In this document: positions 16,252 through 24,276 of the stretch, in pieces
How positions within the stretch are numbered: the first letter of the stretch is position 1
Layout of the letters: every line of letters begins with the position of its first letter
Origin: Candidatus Yanofskybacteria bacterium RIFCSPHIGHO2_12_FULL_45_19b
GTDB taxonomy: Bacteria > Patescibacteriota > Minisyncoccia > 2-02-FULL-40-12 > IGHO2-12-FULL-4
NCBI GenBank assembly: GCA_001794605.1
Contig: MGKD01000020.1
Span: 1 to 32,602, forward strand
DNA length: 32,602 bases
Direction of reading: 5' to 3'
The notes under the pieces: generated by a model
Databases searched by the model: none
Seen by the model: the letters and a program-made list of their open reading frames with translations, nothing else
What the model was told of the DNA's origin: nothing
Translations under genes and position numbers: made by a program

Positions 16252-17649
16252 CTATCGCCAACTACTAAACCAAAACAGTTGGTCTAATTGGGCGGTGGTG
16301 CGCTCTAGCCCGTAGCTAAGGGGTGCAAAGTAGAAAAATGCCAATACGGAAAGTAGCAAGATTGCTACCCAGGTGGCTTTTTTTGTTTTTCCTGAGGTGC
16401 CGTCAAGCACATAACTCAAGGCCAGCAGAGCAAAAATTAACGCGCTGAAGTAGTGATACAAGAACATTACCCGGGTGATACCAATGAAGGGGAGTAGGTT
16501 AAATAAGTAGCCGCCGGCCAGGAGTTTAGTAGTGGGGTCGTTGCCTGCGCGTAAGAACCACCGACTGAGGAGATTCAATAGGAGCCAAAGCATAGCGATG
16601 CTACTACTCCACCAAATTATAGGATTACCAAGCAGATAAATTCGGCCCTCCTGCCCATTGCCAAAGTTTTGATTCCAATAATAGATTGAGCGACCAAGCC
16701 AGGGCCAGGTATACCACTGACTGCCATAAGGATGGGTAGCGGTAAGATTTTGATTAGCGCGGTACATCTCAATGTTTAGTTGCACAAACTTGCTTAGTAG
16801 TCCAAGCGGTTTTGTATTAGAATCACCTTGATAAGAATTACCGATTAACCCGGCTTGAAATTCAGGAGACATAAAAGCATTGCCTGGGCCAGACTTTGGT
16901 AGCAGGGCAAAGTGAATTGCAAAGGTAGAGAAATATATTAAGCCAGCTAAGACTACTATTAAAATTGGGCCAAACAGTTTGCGTAAAATTTCAAGATGCC
17001 AATCTTTTTGTCTAAAACTTGACCAAAGTTGGCTAATAAAACCCGTCATCTCCCAAACCAAAATTATTCCCAGAAAACTAAAGCCAGTCCATTTCACACT
17101 GCCGGCTAAGCCAGCCAGTAGCCCAGTGCTGATGATATTTTTTATGCTAGGATTTTCTCGATAGCGTAAATACGAAAGTAGGGCTGAAAAACCAAAAAAC
17201 AACAGAAAGGAATCCAGGAGCATGAAACGCGACTGTACTAGTAGCGCGGCATCAATAGCGACCAGTAAGCCAAGGCCAGTGCTTGTAAAGGTAGAAAATT
17301 TTAATCGGCGAGCCAGCCAATAAATTATTAAGGGCAAAAATACACCGGCCAAGGTTGGTAACAGGCGCAAAGCTAGGTAGCTATGGTCAGGAAAGGCCTT
17401 GCCGATATTGCTAAACGAAAAACCGGCTCGAAAGCCGCCCCAATATCCGGCCAGACTCATTAAAAGCTTCGCCAAAGGTGGGTGAATGTCAAAAAAATAC
17501 TCACCGGTAAAATAGCCGGTGATAAACTTGCCAAAATGCACCTCGTCAAATACCGTTTGGTTGGGGTAGCCAAAATAGGCGAAATGTACTACCGCGCTTA
17601 CAACCAGAATCAACCACACCGGCCAGCTTTTGGGAAGATATTTACGCAT
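16252..17649 (-). CDS. PMT-family protein mannosyltransferase-like glycosyltransferase
   Basis: Members of this GT-C family move a sugar from a polyprenyl phosphate to proteins on the outer side of the membrane. The 465-residue protein has at least nine hydrophobic segments. The first luminal loop holds the acidic pair D35-E36 in FDEVHFGKF, then DIHPPLAKLL and RFMLLDSFLLFF. A later loop carries YGSQWYTWPWLGR, as in bacterial PMTs. Length is close to bacterial members (about 450-520). Acceptor proteins are unknown; pilins or other surface proteins are possible. It is divergent from trxB with only 28 bp between the starts. Confidence 0.88.
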   Translation of the reverse strand: MRKYLPKSWPVWLILVVSAVVHFAYFGYPNQTVFDEVHFGKFITGYFTGEYFFDIHPPLAKLLMSLAGYWGGFRAGFSFSNIGKAFPDHSYLALRLLPTLAGVFLPLIIYWLARRLKFSTFTSTGLGLLVAIDAALLVQSRFMLLDSFLLFFGFSALLSYLRYRENPSIKNIISTGLLAGLAGSVKWTGFSFLGIILVWEMTGFISQLWSSFRQKDWHLEILRKLFGPILIVVLAGLIYFSTFAIHFALLPKSGPGNAFMSPEFQAGLIGNSYQGDSNTKPLGLLSKFVQLNIEMYRANQNLTATHPYGSQWYTWPWLGRSIYYWNQNFGNGQEGRIYLLGNPIIWWSSSIAMLWLLLNLLSRWFLRAGNDPTTKLLAGGYLFNLLPFIGITRVMFLYHYFSALIFALLALSYVLDGTSGKTKKATWVAILLLSVLAFFYFAPLSYGLERTTAQLDQLFWFSSWR

Positions 17650-17654
17650 ATAGG

Positions 17655-17667
17655 ATTATGATATACT
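17655..17667. promoter_or_regulatory. Back-to-back -10 elements of the PMT gene and trxB
   Basis: On the plus strand TGATATACT (17659-17667) is an extended -10 ending 10 nt before the trxB ATG. On the minus strand CATAAT (17660-17655) ends 5 nt before the PMT ATG. Both promoters are packed in 28 bp, so their use is probably mutually exclusive. Confidence 0.55.
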
Positions 17668-17677
17668 TAATTAAAAC

Positions 17678-18610
17678 ATGGAACAATACGACTTAATCAT
17701 CATTGGTGGTTCAGCGGCGGCTACTACGGCTGGGCTCTATGCCGCTCGGCGTAATCTTAACTTCAAGATCATTACCAAGGAATTTGGGGGAGAGGTAGCC
17801 ACCTCGGGCGAGATTGGTAACTGGCCAGGCGATGCCCAAACCGATGGTCTAACTTTGGCTCAGCGTTTTCGTGACCATCTGGATCACTACCAAGCCCCAA
17901 TTGAGGAGGGAGTGTGGGTAGAAAGGGTGGTTGTGCAACCAGATGGAACATTTGCAATTTTGGGGAAGGATTTCAACGGCGAAGCAACGTCGGCATCGGG
18001 GCGATCGGTGATTGTTGCCACCGGTGCCCACCCGCGTGAACTGACTATTCCTGGAGAAAAAGAGTTGCGCAATAAAGGAGTTAGTTATTGTACTACTTGT
18101 GACGGTCCGCTTTTTGTTGGCAAGACTACCACGGTGGTGGGTGGTGGCAACTCTGCTCTGGAGTCTGGGCTGATGTTGGCGGATATTTGTCAGCAAGTTT
18201 ATATGATTAACAAAAATTCACAATTTAAGGGCGATGCCGTGTTATTAGAAAAGCTACAGGCGAAACCGAACGTAAAAATTATTTACAATGTTTTGGCTAG
18301 TGCTGTAGTGGGGAATGGTTTTGTTAGTGCTCTGCGTTACAAAGATCAAGCCGGGGCCGAACAAGAACTCAAAACCGATGGCATTTTTGTACACGTGGGT
18401 ATGATGCCAAATAGCAATATCGTGCCAGCCGAGGTAAAAAAGAATCAGTATGGCGAAATTGTGGTCAATGAAAATTGTGAAACTAACTTACCGGGTCTCT
18501 ATGTGGCCGGTGATGTTAGTAACGTTCCCTTTAAACAAATTGTGATTGCGGCTGGCATGGGTTGCGTAGCAACACTATCAGCGGTGCAATATTTAAATCG
18601 AGCCAAATGA
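17678..18610 (+). CDS. trxB: Thioredoxin reductase
   Basis: TrxB is a cytoplasmic FAD enzyme that passes electrons from NADPH to thioredoxin or a similar protein. The 310-residue product has the FAD motif IIGGSAAATTAGLYAARR (the usual GxGPAG is GGSAAA here), the redox pair C138 and C141 in SYCTTCDG, the NADPH motif VVGGGNSALES, and the second FAD motif LYVAGDVSNVPFKQIVIAAG. Length is normal. It overlaps rpiB by four bases (ATGA), so the redox enzyme is translationally coupled to sugar phosphate metabolism. Its partner may be the glutaredoxin-like protein at 14168. Confidence 0.95.
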   Translation: MEQYDLIIIGGSAAATTAGLYAARRNLNFKIITKEFGGEVATSGEIGNWPGDAQTDGLTLAQRFRDHLDHYQAPIEEGVWVERVVVQPDGTFAILGKDFNGEATSASGRSVIVATGAHPRELTIPGEKELRNKGVSYCTTCDGPLFVGKTTTVVGGGNSALESGLMLADICQQVYMINKNSQFKGDAVLLEKLQAKPNVKIIYNVLASAVVGNGFVSALRYKDQAGAEQELKTDGIFVHVGMMPNSNIVPAEVKKNQYGEIVVNENCETNLPGLYVAGDVSNVPFKQIVIAAGMGCVATLSAVQYLNRAK

Positions 18611-19080
18611 TCTATCTAGGGGCTGATCATCGCGGGTACGCACTGAAGGAAAAGCTCAAACTATGGCTTGAGCAACTGGGCTACCAATATGAAGATTGTG
18701 GGGCTTTAGAATATAATAAAGACGATGACTATCCAGATTTTGCAGAATTGGTGGGAGAAAAAATTGCTCAGTCCCAGCGAGGTTTAACCTCATACCTTGA
18801 GGTTAAACCTCAGGGTATCTTGATTTGTGGTTCCGGAATTGGCATGGCTGTAGCTGCTAATAAAATTAAGGGTATTCGGGCCGGTACGGCCATTAATCCT
18901 AAACAAATTGCCGAGGCGGTCAATGATGAGGATCTGAATGTGTTAACGCTCTCGGCCGATTTTATCTCTGAAGATCAAGCTAAAGCGATCATCAAAATCT
19001 TTTTAAAAACAACCTTTGCTGGCGCAAAGCGTTTTCAGCGGAGACTAGAGAAAATCAAAGAAATAGAAACTCGTAATTAA
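18607..19080 (+). CDS. rpiB: Ribose 5-phosphate isomerase B
   Basis: RpiB interconverts ribose 5-phosphate and ribulose 5-phosphate. The 157-residue protein starts MIYLGADHRGYALK, as expected for the family; this ATG overlaps the trxB stop, so longer starts are rejected. It has the active-site cysteine C74 in GILICGSGIGM and AANKIKGIRAG, with the usual threonine after CG replaced by serine. E. coli RpiB has this cysteine at 66. The extra eight or so residues come from an insertion (RGLTSYLEVKPQ, about 57-68) encoded by a perfect inverted repeat. Confidence 0.95.
   Translation: MIYLGADHRGYALKEKLKLWLEQLGYQYEDCGALEYNKDDDYPDFAELVGEKIAQSQRGLTSYLEVKPQGILICGSGIGMAVAANKIKGIRAGTAINPKQIAEAVNDEDLNVLTLSADFISEDQAKAIIKIFLKTTFAGAKRFQRRLEKIKEIETRN
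18779..18811. repeat. Perfect inverted repeat in frame within rpiB
   Basis: GAGGTTTAACCTC (18779-18791) and GAGGTTAAACCTC (18799-18811) are exact reverse complements separated by ATACCTT. The arms resemble the core of the REP palindromes next to the RAYT (AGGTTCGACCT). The insertion is read as GLTSYLEVKP and interrupts a loop before the catalytic cysteine. Confidence 0.9.
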
Positions 19081-19142
19081 GCATGAAAATCAACCAAATT
19101 AAAAAAATTGATTGCTTGTTTCTTGTCGCTTGCCACTAATCT

Positions 19143-19811
19143 ATGTCCGAGATTGTTCCCTCTGTTTTAGTCAAGACTGGCCAGGAGTTTAAGGAAAAGC
19201 TAGAATTAATTAGCCCTTATTTCTTGGCCTTTCATCTCGATATTGCCGATGGAATCTTTGTTCCCAATACTACCATTGAAGGAGCACCCGAGCTTAACGC
19301 TAGCACTACTGATTTAACAGTCACGGTACATCTAATGGTCAGTAAACCGGAGAACCATATCGTGCGCTGGCTGGATACCGTGGTGCGTTGTATTATCTTT
19401 CATCTGGAGGCTACCAGCACTGACAAGGTCATCTCGATTATTAATGCCATTCATAACGGTGAACGTGAGGCCGGAATTGCTATCAATCCAGAAACGCCAA
19501 TTGATCAGCTGGCTGACTATGTTGATTTAATTGATCGCGTACATTTCATGACAGTTCATCCGGGTTTCTATGGCGGAGAATTTAATGAGAGCGTGATTGA
19601 AAAGATTCGTGAGTTCCACTATTTTTATCCGGATAAAAAAATTTCCGTAGATGGTGGAATTAACCCAGATAACGCTCCTAAATTAATTTCGGCTGGTGCC
19701 AATGAGCTAGTGGTGGGAAGTTATCTGTTTAAGGACAAAGACTTTAGCCAAGCCGTTGATATGTTGAAAAATGTTGTAGAAGGATCTAAAACCCAAATTC
19801 CTAATGACTAA
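19143..19811 (+). CDS. rpe: Ribulose-phosphate 3-epimerase
   Basis: Rpe interconverts ribulose 5-phosphate and xylulose 5-phosphate. The 222-residue TIM-barrel protein has FHLDIADGIFVPN, TVHLMVSKPE, HFMTVHPGFYGG and the phosphate-binding KISVDGGINPDNAP. The metal-binding His and Asp residues in these motifs are kept. It follows rpiB after 62 bp and belongs to the same trxB-rpiB-rpe-pfkB-aldolase run. Its last residues (KTQIPND) and stop run into an AT-rich inverted repeat region, so the tail may have been added by that repeat. No Shine-Dalgarno sequence is seen. Confidence 0.94.
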   Translation: MSEIVPSVLVKTGQEFKEKLELISPYFLAFHLDIADGIFVPNTTIEGAPELNASTTDLTVTVHLMVSKPENHIVRWLDTVVRCIIFHLEATSTDKVISIINAIHNGEREAGIAINPETPIDQLADYVDLIDRVHFMTVHPGFYGGEFNESVIEKIREFHYFYPDKKISVDGGINPDNAPKLISAGANELVVGSYLFKDKDFSQAVDMLKNVVEGSKTQIPND

Positions 19812-19891
19812 CCAATGACTAAATCCAAAATCCAAATTAAGACTTTGTCATTTGAACTTGAATTGTCATTAGTCATTAGAAATTAGTCATT
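19803..19891. repeat. AT-rich inverted repeat cluster between rpe and the PfkB gene
   Basis: AATGACTAA occurs at 19803-19811 and 19814-19822, and its reverse complement TTAGTCATT at 19869-19877 and 19883-19891. The two pairs can fold over a central AT-rich stretch with AAATCCAAAATCCAAATT. The first copy contains the rpe stop codon, and the last lies 6 bp before the PfkB start. Confidence 0.85.
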
Positions 19892-19897
19892 ATTACT

Positions 19898-20866
19898 ATG
19901 TACGACGTTATCACCATTGGTTCGGCGACCCGCGATGTTTTTTTGAGTGGCAAGGTGTTAGAAAAAAACACTTCTATTTCTGATAGCCAGATTACGTTGT
20001 CCTTGGGAGCAAAACTGGAAATGGAGAAAATCGTTTTGACTTCTGGTGGGGGAGCTACTAATGCCGCTGTTACCTTTGCGCGCCAGGGCATGAGGGTGGC
20101 CTGTCTAGGGGTGGTGGGGGATGATCTGGATGGACAGGAGATTATCACTGAGCTTGAGCATGAAGGGGTTGTCACCGATTTAATACAAAAACACCGGGAC
20201 GATCACACTGGCTACTCAACTATTTTGGTCCATCCCAAAGGTGAACGGGTGATCTTGAGTTACAAAGGCGAAGGCCAGCACTTTGATGCGACCAATATTC
20301 CTCTAAAAAAACTGGAGGCCACCTGGTTTTATATCAGCTCAGTTGGCGGTAACAGTAAACTTCTTAGTGAATTGTTTGAACATGCAAAAGCTAATAATAT
20401 TAAAATCGCCTTTAATCCTGGCCAAAAAGAGCTGGAACTTGGTTTAGACCAGTTGGCACTGTTTTTAAAACCGTTGGCGGTACTCACGCTTAATCGTGAA
20501 GAGGGGGCAGGTTTAGTGAGTTTGCCAGGTGCCACCGCCGCAGAGGTTTTGGATAAATTGGCTCCATTGTCAGATGGAATAATCATCGTGACTGATGGAG
20601 TCAATGGAGCAACCCTGCATCACACTGATGGCAGTCGCTATTTTGCTCCTGTGCCGGATTCGCCGGTAGTAGAACGTACCGGAGCAGGCGATGCCTTTGC
20701 CTCGGGTTTTGTGGCAGAACACCAGCACGCGGGTGACGTGGTTAAAGCATTACAGTTTGGAACGGCTAATGCCTCATCAGTGGTAACCCAATTTGGTGCC
20801 AAGGCGGGAATATTAAAAAAAGATAATTGGGGCGGGTGGCCCTTGGTAAAAGTTATTAAAAAATGA
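19898..20866 (+). CDS. PfkB-family carbohydrate kinase (candidate phosphofructokinase)
   Basis: PfkB/ribokinase enzymes phosphorylate sugars or sugar phosphates with ATP. The 322-residue protein has both signatures: GGGATNAAVTFARQG near residues 50-64 and ERTGAGDAFASGF near the C-terminus with the catalytic Asp in GAGD. The N-terminus MYDVITIGSATRDVFLSG fits the family. Substrate cannot be read from sequence. The neighbours rpiB, rpe and class II aldolase favour a sugar phosphate, possibly fructose 6-phosphate, which would supply the aldolase, but ribose or another pentose is possible. Confidence 0.88.
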   Translation: MYDVITIGSATRDVFLSGKVLEKNTSISDSQITLSLGAKLEMEKIVLTSGGGATNAAVTFARQGMRVACLGVVGDDLDGQEIITELEHEGVVTDLIQKHRDDHTGYSTILVHPKGERVILSYKGEGQHFDATNIPLKKLEATWFYISSVGGNSKLLSELFEHAKANNIKIAFNPGQKELELGLDQLALFLKPLAVLTLNREEGAGLVSLPGATAAEVLDKLAPLSDGIIIVTDGVNGATLHHTDGSRYFAPVPDSPVVERTGAGDAFASGFVAEHQHAGDVVKALQFGTANASSVVTQFGAKAGILKKDNWGGWPLVKVIKK

Positions 20867-20897
20867 TGAAGTCCCGATAATCACACACTCTTGTCAG

Positions 20898-22160
20898 ATG
20901 CCAAAAACCTACGAAAAATTAAGCCAAATTTTAGGGCCTAAAGCCGAGCTTTTTGAACAGTTGGACGCTCGGATGTCCGCCTTATCGGGCAAGGCCTCAG
21001 TTTTTAGACATGTCTTAGAAGAGGGCGAGACGGCGGCTAATACTACCCTGGAACGTTTTGGTTTAACCTCTGAACAGCGCACAGCAGAGAATGTTTATAC
21101 TACTTTAACCAACCGCTTAACTGAACTTGATGCGGTGCTCTATCAGTATCTTGGTCAGCCTAGTCTGCTTGACCCGGCTAGTTGCGAAAAGATGCTAACC
21201 ACTGCTTTAGAGTTGGCCCAGCCACCGCAAGGATTTTTCATCAAAGAAGCCAAAGCTATCACGATGCTAGAAGCTAACCCGCCACAAAAATTGCTGGAGC
21301 ATATGGGCTATACCAATATTCGCGAGTTGGTAGAAAAGGAGGGATTGGTGTCAGTGATGGGAGCGCTACGCTTTGTGCAGGACAGCGCCTGGATGCACAA
21401 TTTTTTTGATCAGGCTTATAGCGACTTAATCGCGAGCGATTTTGAGGAACGAGCGGTACAAATTAAAATTCTTGACGCGAAATGGTTGGGCGAAACCGGT
21501 AAATTTGTTGAACACAAGTTTCATAATCTCAGTCACCTCAAAGAGTGGGGGATAATTTTTATTGTGCCACTAGAAATCGATACCCCCGGCGAAATGTTGC
21601 GTGTATTTTCGCTCCTGCTCCACTATTTAAACGAAGTACCGTTTTATTCCAGCCTCTTCCAGCGTTTTGCTAACCGTTCAGATTTTGCTGGCTGGGTTAA
21701 ATCGCTTTTGCGGGGTGATGTTTTAAGCGTTGAGCAGATTGCTAATAAAAAATTGGATTACGACTGGCTAATTATTCAACGTTACTTGGCCAAGGATGAT
21801 AGTAATGACCCTCGTCTCTTTCTTCCACATGTCAATCCGGAGACGATACATTGGCATCGGGTGGGAGAAAATTTCACGCGACTGAAACCATTAATTGGTG
21901 CCACTGGAGAGTATTTTGACGTTTGGCACAATCTGGATTGGGTAGCGGGGTGGTTTAATTCTTCTGCTACTACGACCGCTCAGTTGGTGAGTTTCAATAT
22001 TATTGATTTAGTGATGTCGCTGGTAGATCAAAACAAAAAGCGTTATCTTTATCATCAGTTTGAGGCGCTGTGGAATAAACTTTTCATTGCTCACCTGGGC
22101 AAAGAAAAACTAGACCAGCTAATTTCCGAACGGATTATCGACGGCTACATTAAATTTTGA
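20898..22160 (+). CDS. Uncharacterised 420-residue protein between PfkB kinase and aldolase
   Basis: I do not recognise this family. The protein is soluble, with no signal peptide or membrane segment, mostly alpha-helical, and rich in aromatic residues (several Trp, Tyr and Phe clusters such as WMHNFFDQAYSDL and EYFDVWHNLDWVAGWF). A central segment has an IIFIVPLEIDTPGEMLRVFS-type beta-strand and helix. It lies 31 bp after the PfkB gene, and its TGA stop overlaps the aldolase ATG (TGATG), so it is translationally coupled to the aldolase. A role in central carbon metabolism is inferred from this coupling only. Confidence 0.85.
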   Translation: MPKTYEKLSQILGPKAELFEQLDARMSALSGKASVFRHVLEEGETAANTTLERFGLTSEQRTAENVYTTLTNRLTELDAVLYQYLGQPSLLDPASCEKMLTTALELAQPPQGFFIKEAKAITMLEANPPQKLLEHMGYTNIRELVEKEGLVSVMGALRFVQDSAWMHNFFDQAYSDLIASDFEERAVQIKILDAKWLGETGKFVEHKFHNLSHLKEWGIIFIVPLEIDTPGEMLRVFSLLLHYLNEVPFYSSLFQRFANRSDFAGWVKSLLRGDVLSVEQIANKKLDYDWLIIQRYLAKDDSNDPRLFLPHVNPETIHWHRVGENFTRLKPLIGATGEYFDVWHNLDWVAGWFNSSATTTAQLVSFNIIDLVMSLVDQNKKRYLYHQFEALWNKLFIAHLGKEKLDQLISERIIDGYIKF

Positions 22161-23020
22161 TGGATACACTTAAACAATATCTAGCCAAAGCTAAAACCGA
22201 ACACTGGGCGGTAGGGCATTTTAATTTTTCTACCGCCGAACAATTGAGGGCAATTGTTGAGGCGACTAGTGACCTGAAGGCCCCGGTGATGGTGGCCACC
22301 TCAGAAGGCGAAGCAAAATTTGTTGGTTATGAGCAGGCGGTGGCATTAGTGAAATCTTATCAAGTCGAAGGACATGTGGTTTGGCTAAACGCCGACCATC
22401 ACCATTCTTTTGCGTCATGCAAAAAGGCCATCGATGCCGGTTATGACACAGTTTTGATTGATGCTTCTAAATTGTCACTGGAAGAAAATATCACTTTAAC
22501 GAAACAGGTGGTTGATTATGCTCACTCAGTGAACCCGATGATGTCAGTAGAAGGGGAGCTGGGCTATTTGCGTGGTGCATCAGAAGTGCAGGAAAAGATT
22601 GAAATTAATTCTAATGACTATACTCAACCGGAAGCGGCAAAAGAGTTTGTTGTTGCTACTGGAGTAGATCGTTTGGCAGTGGTCTTTGGCAACATTCATG
22701 GCATTGTTACTGAACAAAGAGAAGCTTTAAACCTTGAACATTTGGGCAGTATTATCGAAGCCGTACCGGATACCAATCTGGTGCTACATGGTGCTTCCGG
22801 GCTATCTGACAACGACATTGCTAACGCCATTGCTGCCGGTGTCTGTAATGTGCATATTAATACCGAACTGCGACTAACTTTCCATGACTCTTTAATGGCC
22901 ACCCTACACAATGACCCTACCCAGTCTACTCCGTATAAATTTCTTGCTCCTAGTTTGGAGGCTATGAAAGAATTGATCAAAGCCAAAATCGTTCTTTTTG
23001 GCTCCGCTGGCCGCCTCTAG
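22160..23020 (+). CDS. Class II fructose-bisphosphate aldolase family protein
   Basis: Class II aldolases use zinc to split fructose 1,6-bisphosphate into triose phosphates. The 286-residue TIM barrel has WAVGHFNFSTAEQL, D79 and H80 in NADHHHSF (general acid and zinc ligand), VEGELGYLRG, GNIHG and LVLHGASGLSDNDI with the remaining zinc ligands. Length is normal. The ATG overlaps the upstream TGA; a TTG one codon earlier is not preferred. The sequence places it in the aldolase superfamily, but tagatose or another sugar bisphosphate cannot be excluded. Confidence 0.92.
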   Translation: MDTLKQYLAKAKTEHWAVGHFNFSTAEQLRAIVEATSDLKAPVMVATSEGEAKFVGYEQAVALVKSYQVEGHVVWLNADHHHSFASCKKAIDAGYDTVLIDASKLSLEENITLTKQVVDYAHSVNPMMSVEGELGYLRGASEVQEKIEINSNDYTQPEAAKEFVVATGVDRLAVVFGNIHGIVTEQREALNLEHLGSIIEAVPDTNLVLHGASGLSDNDIANAIAAGVCNVHINTELRLTFHDSLMATLHNDPTQSTPYKFLAPSLEAMKELIKAKIVLFGSAGRL

Positions 23021-23074
23021 ACAAAAAGCGTTATTTAGATTAGTATTAAGCCTCAATATTGAGTCAATTATTCT

Positions 23075-23779
23075 ATGAAAAAGATTACTCTAGGAGCAGA
23101 AACTCGTACTCAGGTTGGCAAAGGCCTAGCCGCTTTGCGCATGGCTGAGGTTTTACCGGCGGTAGTTTATGGTCAAGATTTTCCCTCCCAGTCAATTAGC
23201 GTCAAGTTAAAAGACTTCGCTGAGGCTTATAAGCAGGCGGGAGAGTCTAGTTTGGTTTATCTTGAACTGGGCGAGCAATCTCTGCCAGTGATTATTAGTG
23301 ATGTGTCTAAAGATCCGGTTTCGGATCTCTTTATGCACGCTGATTTTCACAAGGTCAGTCTAAAGGAAAAAGTAAAAGCCGAGGTACAGCTGGTCTTTAC
23401 GGGTGAATCACCAGCGGTTAAGGAGTTGGCCGGTATTTTATTGAAGAATCTTAATGCTATCGAGGTAGAGGCACTGCCACAGGATTTACCACACGAAATT
23501 TCCGTTGATATTTCTAATCTTAAGACTTTTGCCGATCACATCATGGTCAAAGACTTGATCTTGCCCAATGGAGTTACGGTTGAGTCAAGCCCAGATGAGG
23601 TCATTGCGTTAGTCCAGGAGCCGATCTCACAGGAGAAACTAGATGAGGGATTAGCGGCCGAATCTACCACTACCCCAGAAGAAGTAGAGGTTATCAAGCG
23701 TCCCGGTGCCGATGTTGAAGTTGGCGTTGAGCCAGCTGCAGGTGAAACCAAACCCGAAGTCAAAAAAGAGGAGAAGTAA
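23075..23779 (+). CDS. rplY: Ribosomal protein bL25 (CTC / TL5 form)
   Basis: bL25 binds 5S rRNA in the large subunit. The 234-residue protein has the L25 domain first (TRTQVGKGLAALRMAEVLPAVVYG, then VIISDVSKDPVSDLFMHADFHKV), followed by the CTC-type beta-barrel domain (HEISVDISNLKTFADHIMVKDL) and an acidic, lysine-ending tail (about 195-234) typical of this long form. It is 54 bp after the aldolase and ends 2 bp before the stop of a convergent gene, with no terminator hairpin between. Confidence 0.93.
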   Translation: MKKITLGAETRTQVGKGLAALRMAEVLPAVVYGQDFPSQSISVKLKDFAEAYKQAGESSLVYLELGEQSLPVIISDVSKDPVSDLFMHADFHKVSLKEKVKAEVQLVFTGESPAVKELAGILLKNLNAIEVEALPQDLPHEISVDISNLKTFADHIMVKDLILPNGVTVESSPDEVIALVQEPISQEKLDEGLAAESTTTPEEVEVIKRPGADVEVGVEPAAGETKPEVKKEEK

Positions 23780-23781
23780 CC

Positions 23782-24276
23782 CTACTTCAAATAAGCCCGA
23801 TATTTGGCTAATTGGCTGGGGGTTAATTTTTGAGCGGCAGTAATTGCTATTAAAATATTGTCCGGATTGAATTCGAGCTTAGTCCCTGCAATCAATTGAT
23901 CGGCGGGGACTTTTGCTGCCAGAAGGTTTTCGGCATGCAATTTTTGTTCTGGGCTTAAATTAATGTCTGGGTTGGCGGTTAGATATAACGCTAAAGCGTG
24001 TCTGGCAACCAAAGTTTTACTATCGCCCTTGTTTATAGAGATAGTCATGAAGTCTATAAATGGAGTAGGCGATAGGGTTTGATTAGCGGTGTCCGCGGTC
24101 TGCTGGCTCGGTCGGTTTAGATAGGAGCCAATTATTAATAACAGTATCACTAACAAGGCCGTCGGTAACACCCACTGCCAGTTGGTATTTAGCCAGCTTT
24201 TCAACTGTCTGCCCCAACCGGGTCGAGGTTCAAAAATTGGTCCACTGGCGCTATATTTTTTTATTTCGCTCTCCAT
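23782..24276 (-). CDS. Membrane-anchored protein of unknown function, possibly LysM-like
   Basis: This 164-residue protein has a cytoplasmic N-terminus, one membrane helix near residues 34-52 (WVLPTALLVILLLIIGSYL), a serine/threonine/proline-rich linker, and a C-terminal domain with the pattern DSKTLVARHALALYL, LSPEQKLHAENLL, then KLEFNPDNILIAITAAQ and LTPSQLAKYRAYL. From memory, a similar pattern occurs in a recurring CPR protein with a degenerate LysM-like fold; I cannot confirm that here. Its ATG follows the prfA stop with no gap, so it is the third gene of the rpmE-prfA unit. Confidence 0.75.
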   Translation of the reverse strand: MESEIKKYSASGPIFEPRPGWGRQLKSWLNTNWQWVLPTALLVILLLIIGSYLNRPSQQTADTANQTLSPTPFIDFMTISINKGDSKTLVARHALALYLTANPDINLSPEQKLHAENLLAAKVPADQLIAGTKLEFNPDNILIAITAAQKLTPSQLAKYRAYLK

